From Tannerella sp. (GTDB lineage Bacteria; Bacteroidota; Bacteroidia; Bacteroidales; Tannerellaceae), in the NCBI GenBank assembly GCA_031290635.1, contig JAITNE010000015.1, positions 1-7,072 of the forward strand: a stretch of 7,072 nt of DNA. Direction: 5' to 3'. The stretch's first letter is position 1. Every line of letters starts with the position of its first letter. This document shows positions 1-5,239 of this stretch, in pieces. Under the pieces are notes generated by a model, which saw nothing but the letters and a program-made list of their open reading frames with translations, was not told the DNA's origin and did not search any database. A program made the translations under genes and the position numbers.

Positions 1-591
1 AAATCAAAATATTATTCTCTTATATCTGCTTCCAAAGCCATCAGGGCAGAAGAAATTGAAGCGCTCGGAATAAAAGATATGAGGATGTTGTTGATACGAA
101 AAATACCAAGCATATTGATAATAGGCGATAAAATAACGATACGTGGGGAAGAACCCGGTATATATATTGATGATTCAAAGGCAACAGGTTTAATTGATAT
201 ATGGTCATTCCCTGTTGAATTTATTGAAGATATCTATCTTATAAGAAACGATTACCATATTGGCACGGCGATAATGATTTCAACCAAAGACAATTCAAAG
301 CTATACAAAAGAAAACGGAACGAGAATCTCAGCGACTACTTCACGCCTCTTGGCTATCAGGAAAAGGTAGAGTTCTATTCGCCCCGCTACGACGTCGATG
401 ACAACCCCGCCTCCGACCTGCGAACTACCTTACATTGGAAGCCCGACGTCAAAGTATCCGAATCAGGCGAAGCCTCGCTTGACTTTTACACCGCCGATAT
501 TGAATCTACCTATTCGGTGGTCGTCGAAGGAGTATCGGACTATGGTCATATCTTCCGCAGAGTATTTAAAATCAACCGTACACAGAAATGA
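1..591 (+). CDS. C-terminal part of a large envelope protein with a TonB-receptor-plug-like domain (5' partial)
   Basis: The reading frame is open from base 1, with 26 codons before the first ATG at 79, so this is the last 196 residues of a longer gene rather than a short gene. Visible residues ~13-96 look like a plug domain as found in TonB-dependent receptors: AIRAEEIEALGI, then PGIYIDD, then PVEFIEDIYLIRND and a short strand pattern (TAIMIST). Next comes the stretch LGYQEKVEFYSPRYD followed by DLRTTLHWKPDV, and a beta-rich end (DFYTADIESTYSVVVEGVSD). From memory this arrangement closes long Bacteroidota surface or periplasmic proteins, often with carboxypeptidase-regulatory-like or macroglobulin-like domains upstream. 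No outer-membrane barrel follows, so it is not a full TonB receptor. GC content jumps from about 35% (bases 1-300) to about 54% (361-540). It converges on the gene ending at 670. Exact function is unknown. Confidence 0.75.
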   Translation, partial: KSKYYSLISASKAIRAEEIEALGIKDMRMLLIRKIPSILIIGDKITIRGEEPGIYIDDSKATGLIDIWSFPVEFIEDIYLIRNDYHIGTAIMISTKDNSKLYKRKRNENLSDYFTPLGYQEKVEFYSPRYDVDDNPASDLRTTLHWKPDVKVSESGEASLDFYTADIESTYSVVVEGVSDYGHIFRRVFKINRTQK

Positions 592-639
592 TTGGAATAT
601 GGTAATAAAGGCACGCAGATGACAAAACGGGACAAGTTG

Positions 640-667
640 CAGGGGCGGATACCTTGCGGTAGCCCTG
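640..667. terminator. possible weak hairpin between convergent genes
   Basis: CAGGGGC (640-646) can pair with GCCCTG (662-667) with one bulged G, and ACC/GGT (651-653/658-660) can close an inner TTGC loop. The hairpin sits in the 78-base gap between two convergent genes, where a terminator is expected. The flanking T-tract is poor (TATTATTTG), so this is a weak candidate. Confidence 0.2.
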
Positions 668-669
668 TA

Positions 670-1035
670 TTATTTGTTTGATTTACGCAGATTTCTTCGG
701 ATGCCGGCATCGACGAGCAGCATCAGCATAGCCAGGCTGCCTGTATATATACTGAGAGAAAATGATGGCGTATCCATAAAGTCGAAGTGCGGAACAATCC
801 ATTCAAACCCTTCAAATCCTGTCGGAACGTTCAGTACCTTTATCAGTATTACGCAAACGGCAGCCATAGCAGCCGCGCTGAAGATATAAGCTACAGCTTC
901 GAGCAGCTTTCGGCGCAACCGCCGTTTGGCTACATTGGCATAGACCTTCTTCATCACTTTCTCATCGAAGCCTTCGGGCAGTTGGGCGTCGGGCAGTTGG
1001 GCAAACAAGCTGCGCATCATATTGTCATCTGTCAT
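670..1035 (-). CDS. small two-helix membrane protein, candidate partner or anti-sigma of the ECF sigma factor
   Basis: This protein of 121 residues has a charged N-terminal cytoplasmic-type segment (residues 1-45, ending in the basic run KRRLRRK). A first membrane helix spans about 46-68, a short loop about 69-91 (FEGFEWIVPHFDFMDTP) and a second helix about 92-111. It ends in a basic tail (RRNLRKSNK), which predicts both ends inside the cell. The ATG lies inside the end of the sigma gene (11-base overlap), which suggests translational coupling and a matched role, most simply holding or sensing for the sigma factor. It has only one cysteine, inside the first helix, and no HxxxCxxC motif, so it is not a zinc-binding anti-sigma of the common kind. 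The short N-terminal region (LPDAQLPEGFDEKVMKKV) is typical of small proteins after ECF genes in Bacteroidota. The anti-sigma role is inferred from position, not from a recognised domain. Confidence 0.7.
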   Translation of the reverse strand: MTDDNMMRSLFAQLPDAQLPEGFDEKVMKKVYANVAKRRLRRKLLEAVAYIFSAAAMAAVCVILIKVLNVPTGFEGFEWIVPHFDFMDTPSFSLSIYTGSLAMLMLLVDAGIRRNLRKSNK

Positions 1036-1588
1036 TTTGATCCTCCATTTCCTTAATTAAAACATATAATCGTTTGCGGATACGGAATATCCGCGTTTTC
1101 ACATTCGTTTCAGTCAGACCGGTGATGCCGGCTATTTCCGACATCGAACGCTCATCCTTATAGAAGAGCGTTATCATGGCTCGTTCATCGGGCGGCAATC
1201 TGTCGAGAGCTGTTTCGAGCAAGTCCAGACGGCTATCGGTAAGGGTTTCATCATCCGAAGACGAGAAGGCAGCATCCTCTTCAAGCTCCTGCAATTCGGC
1301 TGTCAAATCCACAGAAACAAAGTTCGACCGGGCTTTGCGCGTTGAAGATATTCCCATGTTATAGGCTATCCTGTAGAGCCATGTCGAGAAGCTGCAATCG
1401 CCTCTGAAGGACGGCAAGGAACCGAATACCTTGATAAATACGTCTTGCGACAAGTCCTGAGCGTCTTCGCGGTTGCCCGTCATCCTGACAAGCAAAGCAA
1501 AGACCTGTTTGCTGTACCTTTCAAGCAGGGGAGCGAATCCGGAGGCGTCGCCACTGCGGATTATCTCAATAAAATGTTCGTCCGACAT
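1025..1588 (-). CDS. ECF-family RNA polymerase sigma factor (RpoE-like)
   Basis: This is a sigma-70 factor of the extracytoplasmic-function type, 187 residues from the chosen start. Sigma region 2 covers about residues 17-88, with GNREDAQDLSQDVFIKVF (core and -10 contact) and FSTWLYRIAYNMGISSTRK. An acidic linker (about 93-119) follows. Region 4 (about 122-177) has LPPDERAMITLFY and the helix-turn-helix SEIAGITGLTETNVKTRI, which reads the -35 element. The frame extends to a TTG at 1615 with ATGs at 1600 and 1588. I chose 1588 because a putative -10 element lies at 1609-1612, which rules out the TTG as a start and leaves the 1600 ATG almost leaderless. The 1588 ATG has a purine-rich AAAGAGA just upstream. 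It overlaps the downstream membrane-protein gene by 11 bases. It is probably autoregulated by the mirrored promoter pair at 1607-1678. Confidence 0.92.
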   Translation of the reverse strand: MSDEHFIEIIRSGDASGFAPLLERYSKQVFALLVRMTGNREDAQDLSQDVFIKVFGSLPSFRGDCSFSTWLYRIAYNMGISSTRKARSNFVSVDLTAELQELEEDAAFSSSDDETLTDSRLDLLETALDRLPPDERAMITLFYKDERSMSEIAGITGLTETNVKTRIFRIRKRLYVLIKEMEDQNDR

Positions 1589-1608
1589 TCTCTTTATCAT
1601 ACGATATT

Positions 1609-1634
1609 GACGCAAGCCGGACTGAAAAGTTACA
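1609..1634 (-). promoter_or_regulatory. putative ECF-type promoter of the sigma operon
   Basis: Read on the minus strand, TGTAAC (1634-1629) is followed by TTTTC, a 16-base spacer in total, and CGTC (1612-1609) within TTGCGTCAA. This matches the general ECF pattern of an AAC-containing -35 and a CGTC-type -10. The same elements occur in mirror image on the plus strand. Transcription would start near 1603, leaving a leader of about 15 bases before the ATG at 1588. Promoter activity is inferred. Confidence 0.6.
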
Positions 1635-1651
1635 TATCATAGACTTCAAAG

Positions 1652-1676
1652 TGTAACCTTTTCGGACAGTTGCGTC
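1652..1676 (+). promoter_or_regulatory. putative ECF-type promoter of the divergent membrane gene
   Basis: TGTAAC (1652-1657) is followed by CTTTTC, a 15-base spacer in total, and CGTC (1673-1676) within TTGCGTCAA. It carries the same -35 and -10 words as the promoter facing the other way, with 17 bases between the two TGTAAC boxes. Transcription would begin near 1683, giving a leader of about 28 A/T-rich bases to the ATG at 1711. The shared elements suggest both genes answer to the same sigma factor. Confidence 0.6.
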
Positions 1677-1710
1677 AAAAGGTCGAATATTAACTTAAAA
1701 CGTAAAGATT

Positions 1711-2112
1711 ATGGATTTTATTACTGCGCCGGCTATAGTCGGTTTAATTTGTTACTTCACCTATATGGTGTTTGAGTTGTTCGGGCGACGCAAAGAGCGC
1801 CTTATTTTGATTGAAAAGATGGGACAGAATCTGACCCCCATCGATTCGTCGGTACTGAACAGCAGTTTCAGTTCCTTACTGCCGCCATTCCCACGCAAGT
1901 CGTTTACGGGAATGAGGATAGGCTGCCTTCTGTTCGGCTTGGGAGCCGGAATGCTGGCCGGACTGTTTCTGAACCTGTACACTCAAGGTATGTACCAGAA
2001 CTTTCACAGAATGGATTTTTACTCGATTGCCTACGCCGCGCCGATGTTTATCTTCGGCGGACTCGGACTGATTATCTCTTATATAATCGAGAAGAAAGAC
2101 AAAGCAAACTGA
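1711..2112 (+). CDS. three-helix inner-membrane protein resembling the DUF6249 family
   Basis: This is a 133-residue membrane protein. A first helix (about 3-24) is followed by FELFGRRKERLILIEKMGQNL, a charged juxtamembrane stretch that I associate with DUF6249-type proteins found beside ECF sigma genes in Bacteroidota. A Ser/Pro-rich cytoplasmic linker (about 44-64) leads to a second helix with a Gly-rich core (about 68-90, GCLLFGLGAGMLAGLF) and a third (about 106-126), ending in a short charged tail (EKKDKAN). No enzyme motif is visible and the biochemical role is unknown. The gene is divergent to the sigma factor, and its putative promoter mirrors the sigma promoter, so it is probably a member of that regulon. 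The ATG is preceded by an A-rich leader without a Shine-Dalgarno sequence, as is usual in this phylum. A strong terminator follows 25 bases after the stop, so it is probably monocistronic. Confidence 0.75.
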   Translation: MDFITAPAIVGLICYFTYMVFELFGRRKERLILIEKMGQNLTPIDSSVLNSSFSSLLPPFPRKSFTGMRIGCLLFGLGAGMLAGLFLNLYTQGMYQNFHRMDFYSIAYAAPMFIFGGLGLIISYIIEKKDKAN

Positions 2113-2137
2113 GGACAAGTCCTTGCCGGAAGGCGCT

Positions 2138-2177
2138 ACGAAGCAATCTATATCCACAGGTTGCTTCGTTTTTTTTT
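2138..2177 (+). terminator. intrinsic terminator after the DUF6249-like gene
   Basis: A perfect 9-bp stem (ACGAAGCAA at 2138-2146 with TTGCTTCGT at 2161-2169) encloses a 14-base loop and runs directly into nine T residues (2169-2177). It lies 25 bases after the stop codon of the plus-strand gene, which is ideal placement for Rho-independent termination. Confidence 0.88.
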
Positions 2178-2208
2178 ACGCAACTCCTCACAACTCCATG
2201 CGACAAAT

Positions 2209-2396
2209 GATAAGTGCGACAAGCAACAACGTTTACAGATAGCTAAAACAGCTGTTTCCGATTAGAAACGTCGTTTCTAATTGGACAAAGAAGATGTTTC
2301 TAATTAGAAACATCGTTTCTACATAGCTCAAACAGCTATTTCCGATTAGAAACGTCGTTTCTAATTAGACATTAAAGCTGTGTCCTGTTAGAAACA
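2209..2396. repeat. 42-bp tandem array with palindromic cores (84-bp higher-order unit)
   Basis: Units begin at 2209, 2251, 2293, 2335 and 2377, spaced exactly 42 bases; the first and last are degenerate. Units 2251 and 2335 are nearly identical, and units 2209 and 2293 resemble each other over their second halves, so the true repeat is an 84-bp dimer. Nearly every unit carries TTAGAAAC and/or its complement GTTTCTAA. In units 2251 and 2335 these form 21-base palindromes around a single T (2261-2281 and 2345-2365). In unit 2293 they form a perfect 22-base palindrome (2293-2314). A further palindrome, AAACAGCTGTTT, spans the first unit junction (2246-2257). No coding frame uses it. Confidence 0.9.
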
Positions 2397-2430
2397 ATTT
2401 AACAGAATTGCAGAATTTGCAGGATTAACA

Positions 2431-2483
2431 TATTGGATGCGCATCTGCGTGCTGAGATTGCTTCGTGCCTCGCAATGACGATA
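2431..2483. repeat. dispersed-type intergenic repeat (the RHEAIS repeat)
   Basis: The minus-strand reading starts CGTCATTGCGAGGCACGAAG and continues CAATCT. From memory this is a word widely scattered between genes in many bacterial genomes, often mis-annotated as small proteins containing IARHEAIS. The core is 2457-2480, with short inverted arms ATTGC/GCAAT. The adjacent GATGCGCATC (2436-2445) is a perfect 10-bp palindrome. That it is repeated elsewhere in this genome is inferred; only one copy lies in the window. Confidence 0.6.
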
Positions 2484-2485
2484 CC

Positions 2486-2664
2486 GGAGAACCCTGTACA
2501 TCCGTCAGGCAATTCGTGTAATTCGTGCAATTCGTGGAGAACCACATCCGTCAGGCAATTCGTGCAATTCGTGTAATTCGTGGAGAATCTGTACATCCGT
2601 CAGGCAATTCGTGCAATTCGTGCAATTCGTGGAGAATCTGTACATCCGTCAGGCAATTCGTGCG
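2486..2664. repeat. 46/49-bp tandem array with nested 9-10-bp ATTCGTG repeats
   Basis: The word ACATCCGTCAGGCAATTCGTG starts at 2498 and recurs with the same phase at 2544, 2593 and 2642, giving periods of 46, 49 and 49 bases; the last copy is partial. Each full unit contains three near-identical sub-repeats (AATTCGTGT, AATTCGTGC, AATTCGTGG) followed by AGAATCTGT or AGAACC. There are ten ATTCGTG copies in all. The three-base difference is the missing TGT-type junction in the first unit. The period is not a multiple of three in two of the three steps and small reading frames across it are repeat artefacts, so I treat it as noncoding. Confidence 0.9.
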
Positions 2665-2771
2665 TTATTCACTCTTCACTCTTATAATTTGTCAAGTTAG
2701 CTGTTGATAACCGCTTAAAAATATATTTCCTGAAATGGAAAATAATTTTATGCCGAAGGATTGAAAATTTC

Positions 2772-2815
2772 AAGCCATGAAAAGTCGGGTTTTTTTTACT
2801 GACTTTTCATGGCTT
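2772..2815. repeat. 15-bp perfect inverted repeat with a T-tract in its loop
   Basis: AAGCCATGAAAAGTC (2772-2786) pairs perfectly with GACTTTTCATGGCTT (2801-2815) across a 14-base loop containing eight T residues (2790-2797). The T-tract lies in the loop, not after the stem, so it is not a standard intrinsic terminator on either strand. It could be a structured RNA element, a protein-bound cruciform or a remnant of a small mobile repeat. Confidence 0.8.
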
Positions 2816-3038
2816 TCCAAACCGAATTTATTCCCGCTAATGGGGAACGGTTTTTAGTTTCATGGTTTCTCAACTGTCTGTTGATAACTATAATCTATTA
2901 TTGATTATCAACCTAATCGACGGTTATTATCTGTTGATTTCTTTAGTATAACTTAATCCGAAACGGTAAGAACCGTAATTCCAAATCCTGAGCCGAAATC
3001 TTTTCAACCTTTTCAAACGGTTATCATTATCATCTTCC

Positions 3039-3070
3039 GATTTTTTTATTCCTTCAAATATAAAAAAATC
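3039..3070. terminator. A/T-only inverted repeat, possible weak terminator of the protease operon
   Basis: GATTTTTTTAT (3039-3049) is matched by ATAAAAAAATC (3060-3070) around a 10-base loop, about 60 bases beyond the stop codon of the minus-strand protease gene. The 11-bp stem has only one G:C pair, so stability is low. It is the closest hairpin downstream of the operon, and its position is the main argument for a terminator role. Confidence 0.3.
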
Positions 3071-3129
3071 AAGCATAATAAATTATGGGCTGTTGAAAAC
3101 TTGTTGTAGGTTGATGTTCGGGTTGAATC

Positions 3130-4746
3130 CTAGCGCATCGCCGTTCCTTCTCTCTGCCGTTCGAGCAGAATCTTTTCGTATCGTCCCTTGTCGTTGATTA
3201 TCGAGACAGCTTCGAGGACGCTCTTGTTTTCGTCGTTGATGATCTCAAAGTATTCGCTCATCGTAAACATGTCGCGGGCTATAAGGGCTTTCAACTGCAG
3301 TGAAATCATGTCCTTCGACTTTATGAACTGCTCTTCGTTGAACTCTATCTTCTCTTCCGCAGCCATGCTGTTGAGATCGCAGAGTATCTCGTCGGTAACG
3401 ATGAATTTGGCTTTGTACGTCTTGATGTCGGGATAGTTGCCGGTCAGTTCCTCGCGATGCTTGTCGAGGTAAGTCATAGCCATGCGGGGCATGATTCCGT
3501 AGCTTACCAGCTTGAAATGATACTCGGTGTTGCGCGTAGAATCTATCGGGATATAAACGTCGGGCATAACTCCGCCGCCGCCGTAAACCGTGCGTTGGGA
3601 GAGAAGAGTGTTGTACTTCAGGGAGTCGGGAAAGGCTATGCTGTCGGCATTCATCAGTTCGCCCTTGTTGTAGCGGTCGATTATCTCGTGAGTGTAAGCC
3701 TCATTGTTGCCTTTCTCGTAGGGTTTCTGAATATTGCGTCCCGAAGGAGTATAATATCGGGCTGTGGTGAGCCGAATCATGGAACTGTCGGGCAACTCAA
3801 TCGGACGCTGTACAAGTCCTTTGCCGAAGGTACGGCGACCTGCTATCACGCCTCTGTCCCAGTCCTGAATAGCGCCCGCAACTATCTCGCTCGCCGACGC
3901 CGACTGCTGGTCAACAAGAATAACCAGCTTGCCTTCTTCAAACATGCCTCGCTCGGTTGCTATAGCTTCGGCTCGACGGCTGTTTTCGCCTTCGGTATAT
4001 ACTATCAGCTTGCCCTTGTTCAGAAATTCGTCCGACAGCTGGCAGGCGATGTGAAGCAGTCCGCCGCCGTTGGATTGAAGGTCGAGGATAAGGTTTTTAA
4101 GTCCTTCTTTCCGGAGTTCGGCAAGTGCTTTGTCGAACTCTTCGATGGAGGTCTGGGCAAACCGGCTTAGACGTATGTAGCCGGTCTTCTTATCGACCAT
4201 GTAGGATGCGTCGATGCTGAAGACGGGTATCTTGTCGCGGATGATTTTGAAGTCGAGCAGCTCCGGAATGTTAGCGCGTTTGACTTTGACGACTACTTCC
4301 GTGCCTTTGTCGCCGCGGATAAGTTTCATCACGTCGTTGTTCCACATCTTTACGCCGGCGATGATGGTTGTATCGACCTTGATAATCCTGTCGCCGGCAA
4401 TCAAACCGACCTTCTCGGACGGGCCTCCGGCTATGACCTGCACGACATACAGAGTGTCATCAAGCATGTTGAACTGTATGCCGATGCCGTCGAACTTGGC
4501 TTCGAGCGGCTCGTTGGCTCTGCGGGTCTCTTCGGCGTCGGTGTAGGACGAATGCGGGTCTAACTTCTCAAGAATGCCGCGGATAGCGTCTTCAACAATC
4601 TTCTTGTCGTCGGCTTTGTCAACGTAGAGTTGGGTGATAGCCGAAAATGCTATGCGGAGTTTTGTCTCCTGCTGATTTTGATTTTGGGATGACGCATAGC
4701 CGACGGTAAACAGACAGGCTAAAGCGCTTAATAGAATCTTTTTCAT
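3130..4746 (-). CDS. S41 family C-terminal processing peptidase (CtpA/Prc type)
   Basis: This periplasmic or envelope-bound serine protease belongs to the tail-specific family, which trims or degrades proteins from exposed C-termini. It has 538 residues from ATG 4746. A signal peptide (MKKILLSALACLFTVGYASS, likely cut before Q21) argues for this start. The frame runs open to 4923, but that extension overlaps coaD and lacks a signal peptide. A PDZ domain lies at about 84-157 (GIGIQF, GGPSEKVGLIAGDRI). The S41 core holds the catalytic dyad Ser284 in SASASEIVAGA and Lys309 in TFGKGLVQ, with the conserved Gln313 four residues on. GNNEAYTHEIIDRY and GGGVMPDVYIP are usual in Bacteroidota members, which also carry the roughly 100-residue C-terminal extension seen here. 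A SALAC sequence at residues 7-11 resembles a lipobox but sits too early. It is the last gene of the parE-coaD operon, 31 bases after coaD. Confidence 0.93.
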   Translation of the reverse strand: MKKILLSALACLFTVGYASSQNQNQQETKLRIAFSAITQLYVDKADDKKIVEDAIRGILEKLDPHSSYTDAEETRRANEPLEAKFDGIGIQFNMLDDTLYVVQVIAGGPSEKVGLIAGDRIIKVDTTIIAGVKMWNNDVMKLIRGDKGTEVVVKVKRANIPELLDFKIIRDKIPVFSIDASYMVDKKTGYIRLSRFAQTSIEEFDKALAELRKEGLKNLILDLQSNGGGLLHIACQLSDEFLNKGKLIVYTEGENSRRAEAIATERGMFEEGKLVILVDQQSASASEIVAGAIQDWDRGVIAGRRTFGKGLVQRPIELPDSSMIRLTTARYYTPSGRNIQKPYEKGNNEAYTHEIIDRYNKGELMNADSIAFPDSLKYNTLLSQRTVYGGGGVMPDVYIPIDSTRNTEYHFKLVSYGIMPRMAMTYLDKHREELTGNYPDIKTYKAKFIVTDEILCDLNSMAAEEKIEFNEEQFIKSKDMISLQLKALIARDMFTMSEYFEIINDENKSVLEAVSIINDKGRYEKILLERQREGTAMR

Positions 4747-4777
4747 TTTGAATAATGGGGGTATAAGTTTTGATAAA

Positions 4778-5236
4778 TTATAATGTAAAAACTTTCTCCG
4801 GATGGGGAACAAGTTTTGATATGTCTTTATTATAATGCAGGAGTTCGCGGACGATGGTTGAACTGATATGCTCGTATTGATGTTCGGCGAAGAGGAAGAC
4901 GGTCTCAATTCCGGAGAGTTCAAAGTTCATCCGTGCGACGTTCTTTTCAAACTCAAAGTCAGCCATGTTTCTGACGCCGCGAATGATGTAATCCACGTTC
5001 TGTTCTCTGGCGAAATCCACAGTCAGCGTGTCATAAGAAATAACTGTTACACACGAAGCATACAGTTCCATGATTGAGGAGAGGCGCTGTTCTATCGGAA
5101 AGAGATATTTCTTTTCCTTGTTTACGCCGACGCCGATTATCAGCCGGTCAACCAGGTTGAGCGCCCGTCTGACTATGGCGTCATGTCCGATGGTGAAAGG
5201 GTCGAACGAACCCGCAAATAGCGCTGTATGATTCAT
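4778..5236 (-). CDS. coaD: phosphopantetheine adenylyltransferase
   Basis: CoaD catalyses the fourth step of coenzyme A synthesis in the cytoplasm, joining ATP and 4'-phosphopantetheine to give dephospho-CoA and pyrophosphate. The 152 residues match the usual bacterial length (about 160). The nucleotidyltransferase signature GSFDPFTIGH is at 9-18, with His18 in the TxGH motif at the same position as in the E. coli enzyme. Next come NKEKKYLF (Lys42), the substrate-binding IIRGVRNMADFEFEKNVARMN (84-104, with Arg86 and Arg89) and the ATP-loop ISSTIVREL (124-132). The start at 5236 lies only three bases after the parE stop codon, so the two genes are almost surely cotranscribed and perhaps translationally coupled. 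All expected catalytic residues are present and nothing suggests decay. Confidence 0.97.
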   Translation of the reverse strand: MNHTALFAGSFDPFTIGHDAIVRRALNLVDRLIIGVGVNKEKKYLFPIEQRLSSIMELYASCVTVISYDTLTVDFAREQNVDYIIRGVRNMADFEFEKNVARMNFELSGIETVFLFAEHQYEHISSTIVRELLHYNKDISKLVPHPEKVFTL

Positions 5237-5239
5237 ATC

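Larger units (their letters stand above)
2665..3129. other. AT-rich gene-free stretch between convergent transcription units
   Basis: No credible gene is seen on either strand. The stretch holds a 15-bp perfect hairpin (2772-2815), a bulged hairpin with five following T residues (2819-2855), an A/T-only inverted repeat (3039-3070) and several words close to the DnaA box in reverse orientation: TGTTGATAA at 2702 and 2879, TTATCAACC at 2905, TGTTGATTT at 2932 and TGTTGAAAA at 3091. It is the 3' flank of the protease gene. Confidence 0.6.

Noticed and set aside
2399..2596. Minus-strand frame of 65 residues containing HELHELHELP and IARHEAIS
   Set aside because: It is made entirely of the dispersed repeat and the tandem ATTCGTG array. 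Repeat periods shift the frame, and no promoter or conserved protein supports it.
2209..2664. CRISPR array
   Set aside because: The units abut as tandem repeats without unique spacers, the repeat content is palindromic and degenerate, and no cas gene is present in the window.
2525..2707. Plus-strand frame of 60 residues over the ATTCGTG array
   Set aside because: It is repeat-derived and cysteine/serine-rich by virtue of the array, with no start context or domain.
2819..2855. Bulged hairpin AAACCG...TTCCC/GGGAA-CGGTTT followed by T residues as a terminator
   Set aside because: It needs a six-base one-sided bulge, and there is no plus-strand gene just upstream for it to end, because the strong terminator at 2138-2177 already does that.
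3055..3062. Minus-strand TATATTTG matching the Bacteroidota -7 promoter pattern
   Set aside because: No TTG element at a suitable distance upstream, it lies inside an A/T-only inverted repeat, and it would face away from any gene nearby.
3457..4170. Long plus-strand frame of 237 residues opposite the protease gene
   Set aside because: It lies fully antisense to a gene with intact catalytic motifs, has no recognisable domain, and is explained by codon bias of the real gene.
4747..4923. N-terminal extension of the protease frame by 59 residues
   Set aside because: It overlaps the coaD end in another frame, is low in conservation features, and would bury the clear signal peptide that starts at 4746.
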